Below are positions 25,621 through 35,678 of a stretch of DNA of 64,000 nt, in pieces. Every line of letters starts with the position of its first letter. The first letter of the stretch is position 1. Under the pieces are notes generated by a model that made no database searches, was not told where the DNA came from, and was given only the letters and a program-made list of their open reading frames with translations. Source of the DNA: an uncultured Clostridia bacterium (lineage in GTDB: Bacteria > Bacillota > Clostridia > Christensenellales > Borkfalkiaceae); assembly GCA_949283125.1 (NCBI GenBank), contig CASDRK010000017.1, forward strand, positions 203,468 to 267,467, given 5' to 3'. The position numbers were made by a program, and so were the translations under genes.

Positions 25621-27507
25621 ATGAAGAACGAGCATTATCCCGCTGAAGAGCCGGAGCAGAACCAAGCTGCGGAAGATAGCGAGCGCCGCGCGGACGGCGA
25701 AACCGACGCCGGCAAGGGAGCCATAAGCGCCGACCTTATACGCGGTCACATAAACACAATAATTTTGCGCACTCTGGACGAGCGCGACAAATACGGTTAC
25801 GAGATAATAAACGAAATCGAGGAAAAATCGCACGGCCAGTACACATTGAAACAGCCCACGCTGTACAGCGCTTTGAAGAGACTGGAAAGTCAGGGCTACA
25901 TAAAGGCATACTGGAAGACCGACGAGGTCTCTTCCGGCGGACGCAGAAAGTATTTCACACTCACCGAGCTCGGCAGAGAGTATTCCGAAAAGAACCAGTC
26001 CGAATGGGAATACTCGCGCACGGTAATAGATTCGCTAATTTCCGACCGCTCGTTCGATTTTTCCAGACCGGCCCCCACTCCCGTCGATTTCAATATCCTT
26101 AAAAAATCAGTGTCGCGCGTCTATACCGGAGGCAAGGACGAAGAGAATCAAAGCGACGACCGGCCGGCGGTAAATGCACCAAAGGCGGACGAAAGAAGCG
26201 AATACGCAAAAAAATACGACGAGATCGAAAATTCTCCGGTCAGAAACGAGTATTCCGGTCAGACAGTCGTCAACGATTTGTATGTCGGGCAGCCCTCTCC
26301 CGCCGAAAAGGAGACTGCGGCCGGAAACAATGTAAGCGGCGCGCAGAGCCCGCAATACGCAGCTCCGCAGGGCGATCCCGCTCACATGCAGGGAGGCGCT
26401 CAGCCCGCACAGCCGGACCCCGTCTATGCGCGCATGCAACCCGCGCAGGGTCAGACAGAATATGTTCAGGAGCAGCCGCAGCAATTTTATCAACCGGCCC
26501 CCGGACAGCAGCCCTATCCCGCCGAACAGCAAGTCTATCAGCCTTACACACCTTACGGTCAGCCCGTTCAGCAACCGCCCGCGATGCCACAACAATACCG
26601 GCAGGCCGACGGCATTGCGCCCGGACAGGCATTTCCCCAATACGTTCAGACAGACGAACAGGAAAGACAGACCCGCAATGCAATGCGCGAATTGTTTTCT
26701 TCAGGCAACGCACGCAGCGGCCAGACAGACGAAAGCGCGGCCGAAGAACAGCGGCGCGCGGCTCATGAAAACTTTTTGAAACTCATTGCCGAGCAGGATG
26801 AAAATCGAGGCACCGTTCCGAACTCGGACGCAATAGATACACAAAAGCTGATATACACAAATAAGCCTGAAACGGAAAGAGACTACAAAAAGCTTGTAAA
26901 CAACATATTCAGCAAGGCCATAAAGGACGCTCCCGAGCAGGCCGAAGCGGAACCCGCACGCACGGACGAGCGCCAGCCGAACGCTCCGTCCGGCGAAGTT
27001 CCCGCATACGCTTCGTACGTATCCGACGCAATGCAGGACAAAGCGCGTTCCGACGGGCTCAAGGTCAGCTCCGCTTCTCAAGTCAGAACAAAGGGCGCGC
27101 GGAACACCACATTCAACAAGGGTGCCGTGCTGTTTGCCTGCTCCGTCATAATAGGTATAGTTCTTCTCATCGAGTTCGTCGTCTGCATATCGCTGATGCA
27201 GCCGCTCGGCATAGGAATAATGTACCCCATGACCATACTTCTGATAGGTCTTGTGCAACTGGCCGTGTTCGGCGCGATGTACGCTTGCGGCTACGGCAGA
27301 AAGAGCATACGCCCGGCTTCGCACGGTTATGTCGCCCTCTGCCTTGTGCTTACGGTCATAGGCATACTCATAATTTGTCTTGTAAGTTTCCTGCTCGACA
27401 TAAACTTCGGCTCGGGCACGGATGTTGCAATAAAAATAGTCATTCCCTCCGTCACCGCTCTAAATGTTGCGATCTTCGGAGTCAGCTACTACTTCCTTGC
27501 AAAATAA
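25621..27507 (+). CDS. PadR-type winged-helix protein with long Q/P-rich linker and four C-terminal membrane helices
   Basis: 628 residues; ordinary PadR regulators have 100-190. Residues about 36-141 are a PadR winged helix: RGHINTIILRTLDERDKYGY, KQPTLYSALKRLESQGYI, SSGGRRKYFTLTELGREY. Residues about 150-490 are acidic then Gln/Pro/Tyr-rich, with no recognisable fold. Four hydrophobic segments end the protein (about 502-525, 530-556, 569-592, 602-626). Start by GGGAGGAAACCGCAATG. It is a single gene with a consensus promoter and its own terminator. It is probably a membrane-held DNA-binding protein; signal and target are unknown. The tail could sense membrane state, which would fit its divergence from a fatty-acid thioesterase, but that is inference. 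Confidence 0.85.
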   Translation: MKNEHYPAEEPEQNQAAEDSERRADGETDAGKGAISADLIRGHINTIILRTLDERDKYGYEIINEIEEKSHGQYTLKQPTLYSALKRLESQGYIKAYWKTDEVSSGGRRKYFTLTELGREYSEKNQSEWEYSRTVIDSLISDRSFDFSRPAPTPVDFNILKKSVSRVYTGGKDEENQSDDRPAVNAPKADERSEYAKKYDEIENSPVRNEYSGQTVVNDLYVGQPSPAEKETAAGNNVSGAQSPQYAAPQGDPAHMQGGAQPAQPDPVYARMQPAQGQTEYVQEQPQQFYQPAPGQQPYPAEQQVYQPYTPYGQPVQQPPAMPQQYRQADGIAPGQAFPQYVQTDEQERQTRNAMRELFSSGNARSGQTDESAAEEQRRAAHENFLKLIAEQDENRGTVPNSDAIDTQKLIYTNKPETERDYKKLVNNIFSKAIKDAPEQAEAEPARTDERQPNAPSGEVPAYASYVSDAMQDKARSDGLKVSSASQVRTKGARNTTFNKGAVLFACSVIIGIVLLIEFVVCISLMQPLGIGIMYPMTILLIGLVQLAVFGAMYACGYGRKSIRPASHGYVALCLVLTVIGILIICLVSFLLDINFGSGTDVAIKIVIPSVTALNVAIFGVSYYFLAK

Positions 27508-27522
27508 AATTTTCATTGCATG

Positions 27523-27552
27523 CAGGCGCATATCTATGCGCCTGTATATTTT
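27523..27552 (+). terminator. Terminator of the PadR-membrane protein gene
   Basis: Perfect 10-bp arms CAGGCGCATA (27523-27532) and TATGCGCCTG (27535-27544), followed by TATATTTT. It begins 16 bases after the stop codon. Confidence 0.8.
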
Positions 27553-27661
27553 GCGCCCTGCCATGCCCGCCAAATCTGCCGCAGGCGGATTGTGCAGATC
27601 CGCGGCGACAGACCGGCACAAGCTGCATTTTGCGCGCTCGGCAATATATTCAATAAATCGC

Positions 27662-27691
27662 TCCGGCCGCCCGTTTATACGGTCGGCCGGA
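27662..27691. repeat. Strong hairpin in the padR-rny spacer
   Basis: TCCGGCCG (27662-27669) pairs with CGGCCGGA (27684-27691); after one mismatch CCG/CGG close a TTTATA loop. There is no T run. It lies between two terminators and is not explained by either gene. Confidence 0.4.
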
Positions 27692-27740
27692 ACATCTGAC
27701 CTCTCAACGGTTACACTTAGCAGTATAATTCACCAGCACA

Positions 27741-27776
27741 CAAAAGTGCCGGAGCGCTTTCATGCGCTCCGGCACT
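27741..27776 (-). terminator. Terminator of rny
   Basis: A 13-bp stem, AGTGCCGGAGCGC (27745-27757) with its complement at 27764-27776, loop of 6. On the minus strand it is followed by TTTTG. It starts 15 bases beyond the rny stop. Confidence 0.85.
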
Positions 27777-27790
27777 GTAACTGCCATTAA

Positions 27791-29401
27791 TTATTTTGCA
27801 TACTCGACGGCGCGGGATTCGCGTATCACGTTGACCTTTATCTGTCCGGGATACTCAAGTTCGGCCTCTATCTTTTTGGCAATATCCTTTGCAAGGAACA
27901 TGGCCTGCGCGTCGTCGATCTGTTCGGGTTTGACTATAACGCGCACTTCTCTGCCGGCCTGAATGGCATAGCTCTTATCCACGCCGTTAAAGCCAGATGC
28001 AATAGATTCAAGCTTTTCCAGACGCTTGACGTAATTTGTGCCCGTCTCCCTTCTCGCTCCGGGGCGAGCGCCCGATATTGCGTCCGCCGCGGCGACGAGC
28101 ACCGCTTCTACGGTCTTGGGCTCGCAGTCGCCGTGATGAGCGGCTATCGCATTAACGACGTTTGCGTTTTCCTTGTATTTTTTTGCGAGATCCGCGCCCA
28201 ACTGGACGTGTGTGCCCTCCTGCTCATGATCCACGGCCTTTCCTATGTCGTGAAGCAGGCCCGCGCGCTTTGCAAGGTTGACGTCCAGACCCAGTTCGGA
28301 AGCCATCAATCCTGCAAGCTGCGAAACTTCGATGGAGTGTTTGTACACGTTCTGACCGTAGCTCGTCCTGTATTTGAGACGGCCTATTAGCTTTATCAGC
28401 TCGGGATGAAGACCGAAGATGCCGACTTCGAACATGGCGCTCTCGCCGGCGGCCTTGATCTCCTGATCGAGCTCCTTTCTCACCTTTTCCACGGTCTCTT
28501 CGATCCTTGCGGGATGTATTCTTCCGTCGGCTATCAGTCTTTCGAGCGTCAGCCTGGCCACTTCTCTCCTTACAGGGTCGAATCCCGAAACTATCACGAC
28601 TTCGGGCGTGTCGTCCACTATCAGCTCGATGCCCGTGGCGTTTTCGAGCGCGCGGATATTCCTGCCCTCGCGGCCTATAATCCTCGCCTTCATGTCGTCG
28701 CCCGGCAGGGGCACGACCGAAACGGTTATCTCCGACGCATGATCGCTTGCACATCTCTGAATGGCGAGCGATATTATCTTCTTCGCCTCGGTTGTAGCCT
28801 CGTCCTTGGCCTGCTGCTCTATATTGCGCACCTGAATCGCAACGTCCCTGCGGGTCTCGTCGAGAATCTCCTCCGTGAGCAGCTGTTTGGCTTCGTCCTT
28901 GGTGAGCTGGGCGACCTTTTCAAGCTCCTGAACCATCAGATCGTGCTGATGATTTATCTTGTCCTGCGTGCGCTTGATCTCCTGCTCTTTGCTCTGCAGA
29001 TCTCTCTTCTGCTTTTCGATTTCGTCGTTCTTTTTCAAAAGCGAATCTTCGCGCTTGTCAAGGTTGTCTTCCTTGGACTGCAACCTCTGTTCGAGCTTGT
29101 TGAGCTCCTTTTTCTTCTCGTTGGATTCTCTTTCGAATTCGTTTCTTAATTTTAATTCCTGTTCCTTTGCTTCAAGTATAGCTTCTTTTTTAAGAGCTTT
29201 GCACTCTGCGGCAGCATCGTCGACCATCTTTTTGGCGCGAGCTTCGACAGTACCCAACTTTTTATCGGTCAGTCTTTTATAGATGATCCAACCAACAAAG
29301 CCGCCGATCGCCAGACAGACGACGGGAAGCACTATCAAGAGCGCTATCGTCCAGCCTTCGAGGGGCGCAAGAAACAGGCTGCTTAAGTTGATGATTTGCA
29401 T
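27791..29401 (-). CDS. rny: Ribonuclease Y
   Basis: 536 residues, standard. A membrane-anchored endoribonuclease that starts mRNA decay. An N-terminal membrane helix (about 16-40) is followed by a long charged coiled coil (about 60-200), a KH domain ([15 protein letters not shown]) and an HD domain with [16 protein letters not shown]-terminal [20 protein letters not shown] is the conserved end. AGGAGG lies 5 bases before the ATG. It is a single-gene unit with a near-perfect promoter at 29475-29503 and a strong terminator. In many Firmicutes it sits near recA/cinA/pgsA, as it does here. Confidence 0.97.
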   Translation of the reverse strand: MQIINLSSLFLAPLEGWTIALLIVLPVVCLAIGGFVGWIIYKRLTDKKLGTVEARAKKMVDDAAAECKALKKEAILEAKEQELKLRNEFERESNEKKKELNKLEQRLQSKEDNLDKREDSLLKKNDEIEKQKRDLQSKEQEIKRTQDKINHQHDLMVQELEKVAQLTKDEAKQLLTEEILDETRRDVAIQVRNIEQQAKDEATTEAKKIISLAIQRCASDHASEITVSVVPLPGDDMKARIIGREGRNIRALENATGIELIVDDTPEVVIVSGFDPVRREVARLTLERLIADGRIHPARIEETVEKVRKELDQEIKAAGESAMFEVGIFGLHPELIKLIGRLKYRTSYGQNVYKHSIEVSQLAGLMASELGLDVNLAKRAGLLHDIGKAVDHEQEGTHVQLGADLAKKYKENANVVNAIAAHHGDCEPKTVEAVLVAAADAISGARPGARRETGTNYVKRLEKLESIASGFNGVDKSYAIQAGREVRVIVKPEQIDDAQAMFLAKDIAKKIEAELEYPGQIKVNVIRESRAVEYAK

Positions 29402-29474
29402 TTAAGCCTCCTGATATGATTATTGAAATATATAATAAAATCTTAAAAATAAGACTGCTATATATCCTTATTCA

Positions 29475-29503
29475 ATTATATACCAACGAGCAATAAATGT
29501 CAA
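29475..29503 (-). promoter_or_regulatory. Consensus promoter of rny
   Basis: Minus strand TTGACA (29503-29498), 17-base spacer, TATAAT (29480-29475). The predicted leader is about 67 bases and AT rich. Confidence 0.85.
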
Positions 29504-29611
29504 TTTATTTGTGAAAATACCTGAATGCAACGCAAGCTTTTTTTGCTTACGCAGGCATATATGCGCCGCTTTGCGCGGTTTGCGGGCGCATTTGGTGCCG
29601 GCGGCGCAGGC

Positions 29612-29653
29612 AAAGGCGCGGCTCCGCAATGCTTTGCGGAGCCGCGCCTTTTT
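29612..29653. terminator. Terminator after nadE, possibly bidirectional
   Basis: An 18-bp stem with a 4-base loop: AAAGGCGCGGCTCCGCAA pairs with its complement at 29634-29651. T runs follow on both strands. It ends the ftsK-to-nadE operon (nadE stop at 29663). Further GC-rich inverted repeats at 29563-29610 adjoin it. Confidence 0.85.
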
Positions 29654-29662
29654 GAAACACGG

Positions 29663-31564
29663 TTATTTTTCCAGACGGAACAGCCATTCGTCCGCCGAAG
29701 CGTCCGAAGGCATGCGCCAATCACCCCTCGGCGAAAGCGCGACCGAGCCCACCTTTACTCCGTCCGGGACGCACGAGCGTTTGAACTGCTGCGAAAAGAA
29801 ACGCCTGTAAAAATTTTTCAGCCACTTGTCGATCGTCTCGCCGTCGAACTCGCCTTTGAAGGATCTGCCCGCAAGATAGCGTATCTTTTCGGGAGCAAAG
29901 CCCCACCTGACGCAATAATACAAAAAGTAATCGTGCAGGACGTATGGACCTACGAGATCTTCCGTCTTCTGCGATATGTTGCCGCTTTCGTCGGGGGGAA
30001 GCAACTCGGGACTTATTTCGGTATCGAGTATATCTTCAAGCACCCTTCCGGTCTCGCCGCCCAGTCTTTGCGCTTCGTAGCGCACAAGATGACGGACCAG
30101 CGTTTTAGGCACCGAACAATTTACTCCGTACATAGACATGTGATCGCCGTTGTACGTTGCCCAGCCGAGCGCAAGCTCGCTAAGATCGCCCGTTCCGACC
30201 ACAAGACCGCCCGTCTTGTTTGCGATATCCATAAGAATGAGCGTGCGCATGCGCGCCTGTGCGTTTTCGTAGGTGACGTCGAGTTCCGCGGGGTCGTGTC
30301 CTATGTCCCTGAAATGCTGCGTAACGCTGTCGGCTATGGATATTGTCCTCGGGGAAGCGCCGAGACACTCTATCAGCCTGAGGGCGTTGCCCAGCGTCTT
30401 GCCCGTGGTCCCGAACCCCGGCATCGTTACGGCGATGATATCCTTTGCAGACCTGCCCGCACGCCCGAACGCCCTGCACGCGACGAGAAGCGCAAGCGCT
30501 GAATCGAGACCGCCGGAGATACCGACCACCGCAGTTTTGGCACGGGTGTGCTCAAGGCGCTTCTTCAGTCCGGCGGCCTGCACGGACAGGATAAGTTCCG
30601 TCCGCTCGCGCAGCGAATCATCGTTTGCGGGAACGAACGGAGTCCTTGGGAAAACGCGCTCGGGTTCCCCGCCCTCCTCTGCCGTGAAGCCTATAATTTT
30701 ATATTCCGAACCGCAGCCGCCGGCAAAAAACGTATTGGCCATCCTCATGCGCTCGGCAGTCAGTTTTTCCACGTCTATATCGGCACAGATTTTGCCGCGC
30801 TCAAACAGCTTGCTTTCGGCAAGAACGGAGCCGTTTTCACATATTATGTCGTGACCGGCAAACGCCATATCGGTGGTGCTTTCACCTTCGCCGGCGTCGC
30901 AGTAAACATATCCGCAGACCAGCTTGGCAGACTGCATCCTTACGAGGTCGCGCCGGTATTCGGCCTTGCCGACTATTTCGTCGCTGCAGGACAGATTGAC
31001 TATGACGGTCGCGCCCGCCATGGCATGGGCAGCCGAAGGACTTACCGGCACCCAGAGGTCTTCGCATATCTCCGCGGCGACGGTGAGCGCGGGAAAATTG
31101 TCCGCGCGGAACAGCAGCCCGGTGCCGAAATCGACCGTCTGTCCGCAGAGCGTGACCTGCGAATTGCCCGGCCCGGCCGGCGTAAAGTTGCGTCTTTCGT
31201 AAAATTCGCCGTACGACGGGATAAATGTTTTGGGAACGACGCCGAGTATTCTTCCGTCGCAAATGGCCACCGCGCAGTTGTATAATCTGCCCAAGCGCGC
31301 CACGGGAGCGCCGACAAATACGAGCGTGCGCTTCGTGCGGGTGGCCGCGCAGATCTTTTCCAGCGCCTGCTCTGCGCCGCTGATGAGCACCTGCTGATTG
31401 AACAGATCGCCGCACGTGTAACCGCAGACGGACAGTTCGGGAAACACCAGCACCTGAACGCCGGAAACGCCTTTTATGATTTCAATTATTTTTTCGGCAT
31501 TGAACCGCGTGTCCGCCACTTTAAGTTCGGGCGTTGCGGCACAGACCTTTACAAAACCGTACAT
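29663..31564 (-). CDS. nadE: Glutamine-dependent NAD+ synthetase
   Basis: 633 residues, the long bacterial form with its own glutaminase. It amidates nicotinic acid adenine dinucleotide to NAD. The N-terminal nitrilase-type domain (about 1-290) has FPELSVCGYTCGD with the catalytic Glu, a Lys in PKTFIPSYGEFYE and Cys in VNLSCSDEI. The synthetase domain has GISGGLDSALALLVACRAFG and GTGDLSELALGWATYNGDHM. The start shares a base with the recA stop (TGATG), so it is the last gene of the ftsK-rimO-pgsA-cinA-recA-nadE operon. CinA-type proteins are linked to NMN recycling, so two genes here touch NAD metabolism. Confidence 0.96.
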   Translation of the reverse strand: MYGFVKVCAATPELKVADTRFNAEKIIEIIKGVSGVQVLVFPELSVCGYTCGDLFNQQVLISGAEQALEKICAATRTKRTLVFVGAPVARLGRLYNCAVAICDGRILGVVPKTFIPSYGEFYERRNFTPAGPGNSQVTLCGQTVDFGTGLLFRADNFPALTVAAEICEDLWVPVSPSAAHAMAGATVIVNLSCSDEIVGKAEYRRDLVRMQSAKLVCGYVYCDAGEGESTTDMAFAGHDIICENGSVLAESKLFERGKICADIDVEKLTAERMRMANTFFAGGCGSEYKIIGFTAEEGGEPERVFPRTPFVPANDDSLRERTELILSVQAAGLKKRLEHTRAKTAVVGISGGLDSALALLVACRAFGRAGRSAKDIIAVTMPGFGTTGKTLGNALRLIECLGASPRTISIADSVTQHFRDIGHDPAELDVTYENAQARMRTLILMDIANKTGGLVVGTGDLSELALGWATYNGDHMSMYGVNCSVPKTLVRHLVRYEAQRLGGETGRVLEDILDTEISPELLPPDESGNISQKTEDLVGPYVLHDYFLYYCVRWGFAPEKIRYLAGRSFKGEFDGETIDKWLKNFYRRFFSQQFKRSCVPDGVKVGSVALSPRGDWRMPSDASADEWLFRLEK

Positions 31565-32577
31565 CAGTCTCTGTCTTTTCTCGCTATGGATTCCTTATGT
31601 GCCTGCCTTATCTTGGCTTCAAGCTCGGCCATCACTTCGGGATTTTCGCAGAGATAATCCCTCATCTTCTCCCTGCCGTTTGCGATCCTTGCATCGTTGT
31701 AGCTGAACCATGCGCCGCTCTTGGTAAGGAAGCCGTATTCCAGCCCGAGGTCGATAAGGCATCCCTCCTGCGAAATGCCGTGACCGTATATGATATCGAA
31801 TTCGGCGACCTTGAACGGAGGCGCAACCTTATTTTTGACAACTTTGCATTTGGCCCTGTTGCCTATTATTTCGCCGTCGTTTTTGAGCGCGTCCGCCTTG
31901 CGAATATCGAGACGGATGGTGGCAAAATACTTCAGCGCCTTGCCGCCAGGAGTGGTTTCGGGATTGCCGAACATGATGCCCACCTTTTCGCGCAGCTGAT
32001 TTATGAAGATCACACAGGTCTTTGAACGGTTCGTGATCGCGGTGAGCTTGCGCAGCGCCTGCGACATGAGTCTGGGAAGCGCGCCGACATGCGCGTCGCC
32101 CATGTCGCCTTCTATTTCGGCCTTGGGCGTGAGCGCCGCAACCGAGTCGATGATAATAACGTCTACGGCGCTGGAGCGGACGAGAGACTCGCAGATATCC
32201 AGAGCCTGTTCGCCGGTGTCGGGCTGGGACACATACAGCTCGTCGGTATTGACGCCGAGAGCCTTTGCGTAAGCCGCGTCGAGCGCGTGCTCTGCGTCGA
32301 TAAACGCCGCAACGCCGCCGTTCTTCTGCGCCTGCGCTATTATATGCAGCGCCACCGTGGTCTTGCCCGACGATTCGGGGCCGTATATCTCCATTATCCT
32401 GCCGCGGGGAACGCCGCCGACGCCAAGGGCGAGATCGAGCGAAAGACAGCCGGTAGAGATGACGTCTATCTCCGTGTTGACGTTGACGTCGCCGAGCTTC
32501 ATTATTGCGCCCTTGCCGAACTGCTTTTCGATCATGGCTATGGTGGAATTTAGAGCCTTTTGTTTCTCTTCGTTCAT
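31564..32577 (-). CDS. recA: Recombinase RecA
   Basis: 337 residues, slightly short at the C terminus but complete. It forms filaments on single-stranded DNA for strand exchange and SOS signalling. Walker A is [13 protein letters not shown]; other signatures are [35 protein letters not shown] and the L1/L2 loops including [18 protein letters not shown]. Only 16 bases separate it from cinA and no LexA-type box (CGAAC-N4-GTTCG) was seen there, so it is probably transcribed from the upstream ftsK promoter. The stop overlaps the nadE start. Confidence 0.98.
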   Translation of the reverse strand: MNEEKQKALNSTIAMIEKQFGKGAIMKLGDVNVNTEIDVISTGCLSLDLALGVGGVPRGRIMEIYGPESSGKTTVALHIIAQAQKNGGVAAFIDAEHALDAAYAKALGVNTDELYVSQPDTGEQALDICESLVRSSAVDVIIIDSVAALTPKAEIEGDMGDAHVGALPRLMSQALRKLTAITNRSKTCVIFINQLREKVGIMFGNPETTPGGKALKYFATIRLDIRKADALKNDGEIIGNRAKCKVVKNKVAPPFKVAEFDIIYGHGISQEGCLIDLGLEYGFLTKSGAWFSYNDARIANGREKMRDYLCENPEVMAELEAKIRQAHKESIARKDRD

Positions 32578-32593
32578 GAATTGTTTCTCCTGA

Positions 32594-33664
32594 TTACTTT
32601 AACATTTTGTAGACGAGGAAGAGCGCGTCGTTTATCGCGGTGCGCGTTATTCGCTCCCTGTCCCCTTTATAGTTGAATTTATATACCTTTATGTCGTCTC
32701 CGGTTCCGACGCCAATATAGGCCAGCCCCACGGGTTTGGATGTATTGTCCGAAGCGGGACCGGCAATGCCGGTGGTCGAGAGCGCCACGTCGCAGTTGCC
32801 CGTGCGCAGCAGACCTTCAACCATTTCGCATGCCGTTCTGTCTGAGACGGCGCCGTACTGCTTGAGAGTCATCTCGTCCACGCCGAGACGCTCGATTTTT
32901 GATCGGTTCGCATAGGTATTCAGACCTTCGAAATAGACTTCGGACATGCCCGGCACGGAGACGAGCCGCGACGAGACGCCGCCGCCCGTAAACGATTCGG
33001 ATACCGAAAGTTTCATTCTGCGCAGTTTCAAAAGGTCGTAAAGCCGCCGTTCGATTGAAATGTTTTCAAGCGCATATATATATTGACCGAGCGAACAGAC
33101 AAGCTCGCGCTGGATAGAGTCGGCGGTCATCTTGGGCGTGTTGCTCGAATAGGAGATCTCTATCGTCTGGTCGCCGAAACAGTCGTACACGGCAAAAGCG
33201 GTGTCCGCGCCGGCCTTTCCGGCCCTGTCAATCGACTCCCTGATAAGTTCGCCGGGAGCCGATATGCATTTTATATAAAACTTATCGTATCTCCTGCCGT
33301 CTCTTTCGTTAAGAAAGCGCACGCACTTTTCAGCAAAGGCGTCGCCGTCCTCTATTCTGCCCAGACAGACGCAAGCCCGTCCGGCCGAAAGCATGCCCAA
33401 GCCGTCGAAAACTCCGCCGTATATCCTCTGCAGATAATCGGATATCACCGAAAACTGCCCGTCGCAGCAGACCACAACGGCGTTTTCGCAGGATGAACGG
33501 CACTCCGTCAGCTGTTCGGATATCAATTTGGGATCGTCGAAACCGATAACCGATACCTTGTCGAAGTAACGGCAGGCCGAGGAAAAGACGCGCATAAAGC
33601 TTTCAAGACGCGCGTAATCGATATTGAGTTTTTTGTTCCTGATTATGATCAGACAGTTTGTCAT
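32594..33664 (-). CDS. CinA-family protein with degenerate N-terminal domain
   Basis: 356 residues. The C-terminal part (from about 215) is a clear CinA/PncC nicotinamide-nucleotide amidase domain: [39 protein letters not shown] and [21 protein letters not shown]. The region 1-200 occupies the place of the MoCF-like domain of full CinA (usual total about 410) but is shorter and lacks its typical glycine-rich motifs; a KH-like middle part ([19 protein letters not shown]) can still be traced. It starts at the base where pgsA ends and sits just before recA, the usual cinA place. The deamidase role on NMN is known for the family; activity of this N-terminal part is doubtful. Confidence 0.85.
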   Translation of the reverse strand: MTNCLIIIRNKKLNIDYARLESFMRVFSSACRYFDKVSVIGFDDPKLISEQLTECRSSCENAVVVCCDGQFSVISDYLQRIYGGVFDGLGMLSAGRACVCLGRIEDGDAFAEKCVRFLNERDGRRYDKFYIKCISAPGELIRESIDRAGKAGADTAFAVYDCFGDQTIEISYSSNTPKMTADSIQRELVCSLGQYIYALENISIERRLYDLLKLRRMKLSVSESFTGGGVSSRLVSVPGMSEVYFEGLNTYANRSKIERLGVDEMTLKQYGAVSDRTACEMVEGLLRTGNCDVALSTTGIAGPASDNTSKPVGLAYIGVGTGDDIKVYKFNYKGDRERITRTAINDALFLVYKMLK

Positions 33665-34332
33665 CAGACTTTAAGCACTTGTATATTTTTAACTATATAA
33701 TTTATCCCGGAAATTATCGTGAGCAGAGCTGCGAGCGCGAGCATTATCAGACCCGCGTAATTTACGGCCGCAACTCCGGCCGAATCGCCGAAAATTTCGT
33801 AAAATCCGCCAAAAGCCAGCAGGGCGATAACCGCAACATCCTGTGCCACAGTCTTGAACTTGCCGACTTTATCCGCGGCGATGACTATGCCCGCGTCGGC
33901 CGCAACCATGCGGAAGCCGCTGACTATGAGTTCGCGCGCGAATATCACGGCCACGCAGCAGCCGCCGGCTATCATTGCCCAATCGCCGAGAAAGGCGGTA
34001 AAGAACAGGGATTGAGTCAGCAATACTATCAGCGCCGAAGACACGAGCACCTTATCGGCTATGGGGTCGAGAAATTTTCCGAGATTGGTTACAAGATTGT
34101 ATCTGCGCGCTATTTTTCCGTCCAGAAGATCGGTTAGCGACGCCAGCGCAAACACGCCGAGCGCCACAAAAAAGTGACCGGAAAAACAGAGATAGAAAAA
34201 CAGAATGAATAAAGGGATCATGACCATGCGCGCAATGGTCAGTTTATTGGGCAGGTTCATCACTCCCTTGCCCGCCGCTATTTTATATGCGCGGCTGTTC
34301 GTATCCACGTTGTTGTTGCGTTGTTCAGCCAT
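33664..34332 (-). CDS. pgsA: CDP-diacylglycerol-glycerol-3-phosphate 3-phosphatidyltransferase
   Basis: 222 residues, an integral membrane enzyme making phosphatidylglycerol phosphate. The CDP-alcohol phosphotransferase motif D-G-x2-A-R-x8-G-x3-D-x3-D is present in DLLDGKIARRYN and LGKFLDPIADK. At least four hydrophobic segments are visible. A soluble N-terminal stretch of about 25 residues precedes the first helix. It is 2 bases after rimO and overlaps cinA by one base. Confidence 0.95.
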   Translation of the reverse strand: MAEQRNNNVDTNSRAYKIAAGKGVMNLPNKLTIARMVMIPLFILFFYLCFSGHFFVALGVFALASLTDLLDGKIARRYNLVTNLGKFLDPIADKVLVSSALIVLLTQSLFFTAFLGDWAMIAGGCCVAVIFARELIVSGFRMVAADAGIVIAADKVGKFKTVAQDVAVIALLAFGGFYEIFGDSAGVAAVNYAGLIMLALAALLTIISGINYIVKNIQVLKV

Positions 34333-34334
34333 TA

Positions 34335-35678
34335 TCAGTCCTCCGCTTCAAAATCGGGCGTGTGTCCGTACAGGTCGTAATCGTCGGCATCGTCCACAAT
34401 CACATCGTAAAAATTCCCCTGAACGGCGTCGGGGCAGTTAAAACAGACCTTCCCGTCGATGTCGGGAGCCTGAAAGTACGTTCTGCCGACAAAGCATCCC
34501 CTGTCGTAATCTATCCCGTCGCAGACAACTTTTACGGTGCGGCCCCTGAATGCGTTCAGAAACCCGCGCGATATTTCGGACTGTACCTTGTAAAGCTCCT
34601 TCACCCTTCTCTTTTTTACGGAAGCGGGCACCTGACAGGCGAACTTTGCCGCGGGAGTGTCGGGCTCGCGCGAATACGCGAAAAATCCGCAGTCGGTCAG
34701 TTCTGCCTCCTTCAGGAATGCCTTCATTGCGGCAAACTCCTCCTCCGTCTCGCCCGGGAATCCGCTTATGAATGTGGAGCGGACGGCAATGCCGGGAACG
34801 CTTTCGCGCAATTTTCGGAGCAGCGAAAGGTAGCCGGCGCGCGTGCCCTTTCTGTTCATAAGCTTAAGTATCCTGTCCTCGCTGTGCTGCATGGGGATAT
34901 CGACGTACTTTATCAGCTTGGGATTGTCGCGCAGTTCGGCAATGAGCTCATCGTCTATCGCCTCCGGATAACAATACAGCAGGCGGACGGCGCCGACGTT
35001 TTCGAGCGCGGTCAGACGCCTGACGAGCTCAACGAGACTCCTTTTGCCGTACAGATCCTCGCCGTAGCGCGTTATGTCCTGCGCAACGAGAATGAGTTCG
35101 GAAAGTTCGCCAAGCGACTGCGCCTCGCTGACCAGTTCGTCTGCCGGATAGCTGCGGTAGCGGCCGCGTATTCTGGGAATGAGACAATAGGTGCAGTAAT
35201 TGCTACAGCCGTCGGCAATCTTCAGATAGGCGTAATGGTAGGGCGTGGTCAGCACTCTGTCCGCGGGCATGCGCCCGTCGCCCCTGCCCACGAAATCCGT
35301 TCTGCCTTCGGCATAGGAACGGCCGAGGGCTTCAAAAAATTTATCGTAGTCGTCTATGCCCAAAAACACGTCGGCTTCTGTCAGCGCGGGGAATATCTCC
35401 GATATGTACTTCTGCGGCAGACAGCCCGTTACGACAAGCTTTTCCAGCCTGCCGCCGTCTTTTGCCGCCGCGCACTCGAGCACGGTGTCTATGGCCTCCT
35501 CCCTCGCGCTGTTCAAAAAAGCGCAGGTGTTCACCACCACGACCTCCGCTTCGGCAAGGTCGTTGCAGATAGTGCAGCCGTTGTTGCGTATCAGCGCCAG
35601 CAGCTTTTCGCTGTCGACCCTGTTCTTATCGCAGCCGAGGGAAATAACGCCATATTTTTTAGAGCGCAGATCAATCAT
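34335..35678 (-). CDS. rimO: Ribosomal protein S12 methylthiotransferase RimO
   Basis: 447 residues from the ATG at 35678, which has GGTGA 5 bases upstream; a GTG three codons earlier is in frame. A radical SAM enzyme that methylthiolates an Asp of ribosomal protein S12. Cluster cysteines: SLGCDKNRVDSEK, NTCAFLNSAREEAIDT, TGCLPQKY; radical SAM site GCSNYCTYCLIPRIRGRYRS. A TRAM domain ends the protein. The asparagine and RGRYRS pattern distinguish it from MiaB, which is encoded at 6317-7624. It overlaps the ftsK end by 8 bases. Confidence 0.95.
   Translation of the reverse strand: MIDLRSKKYGVISLGCDKNRVDSEKLLALIRNNGCTICNDLAEAEVVVVNTCAFLNSAREEAIDTVLECAAAKDGGRLEKLVVTGCLPQKYISEIFPALTEADVFLGIDDYDKFFEALGRSYAEGRTDFVGRGDGRMPADRVLTTPYHYAYLKIADGCSNYCTYCLIPRIRGRYRSYPADELVSEAQSLGELSELILVAQDITRYGEDLYGKRSLVELVRRLTALENVGAVRLLYCYPEAIDDELIAELRDNPKLIKYVDIPMQHSEDRILKLMNRKGTRAGYLSLLRKLRESVPGIAVRSTFISGFPGETEEEFAAMKAFLKEAELTDCGFFAYSREPDTPAAKFACQVPASVKKRRVKELYKVQSEISRGFLNAFRGRTVKVVCDGIDYDRGCFVGRTYFQAPDIDGKVCFNCPDAVQGNFYDVIVDDADDYDLYGHTPDFEAED

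Noticed and set aside
26280-26660. Short tandem repeats in the PadR Q/P-rich linker as a DNA repeat or CRISPR-like array
   Set aside because: The similarity is at amino-acid composition level (Gln, Pro, Tyr); there is no regular DNA period or spacer structure.
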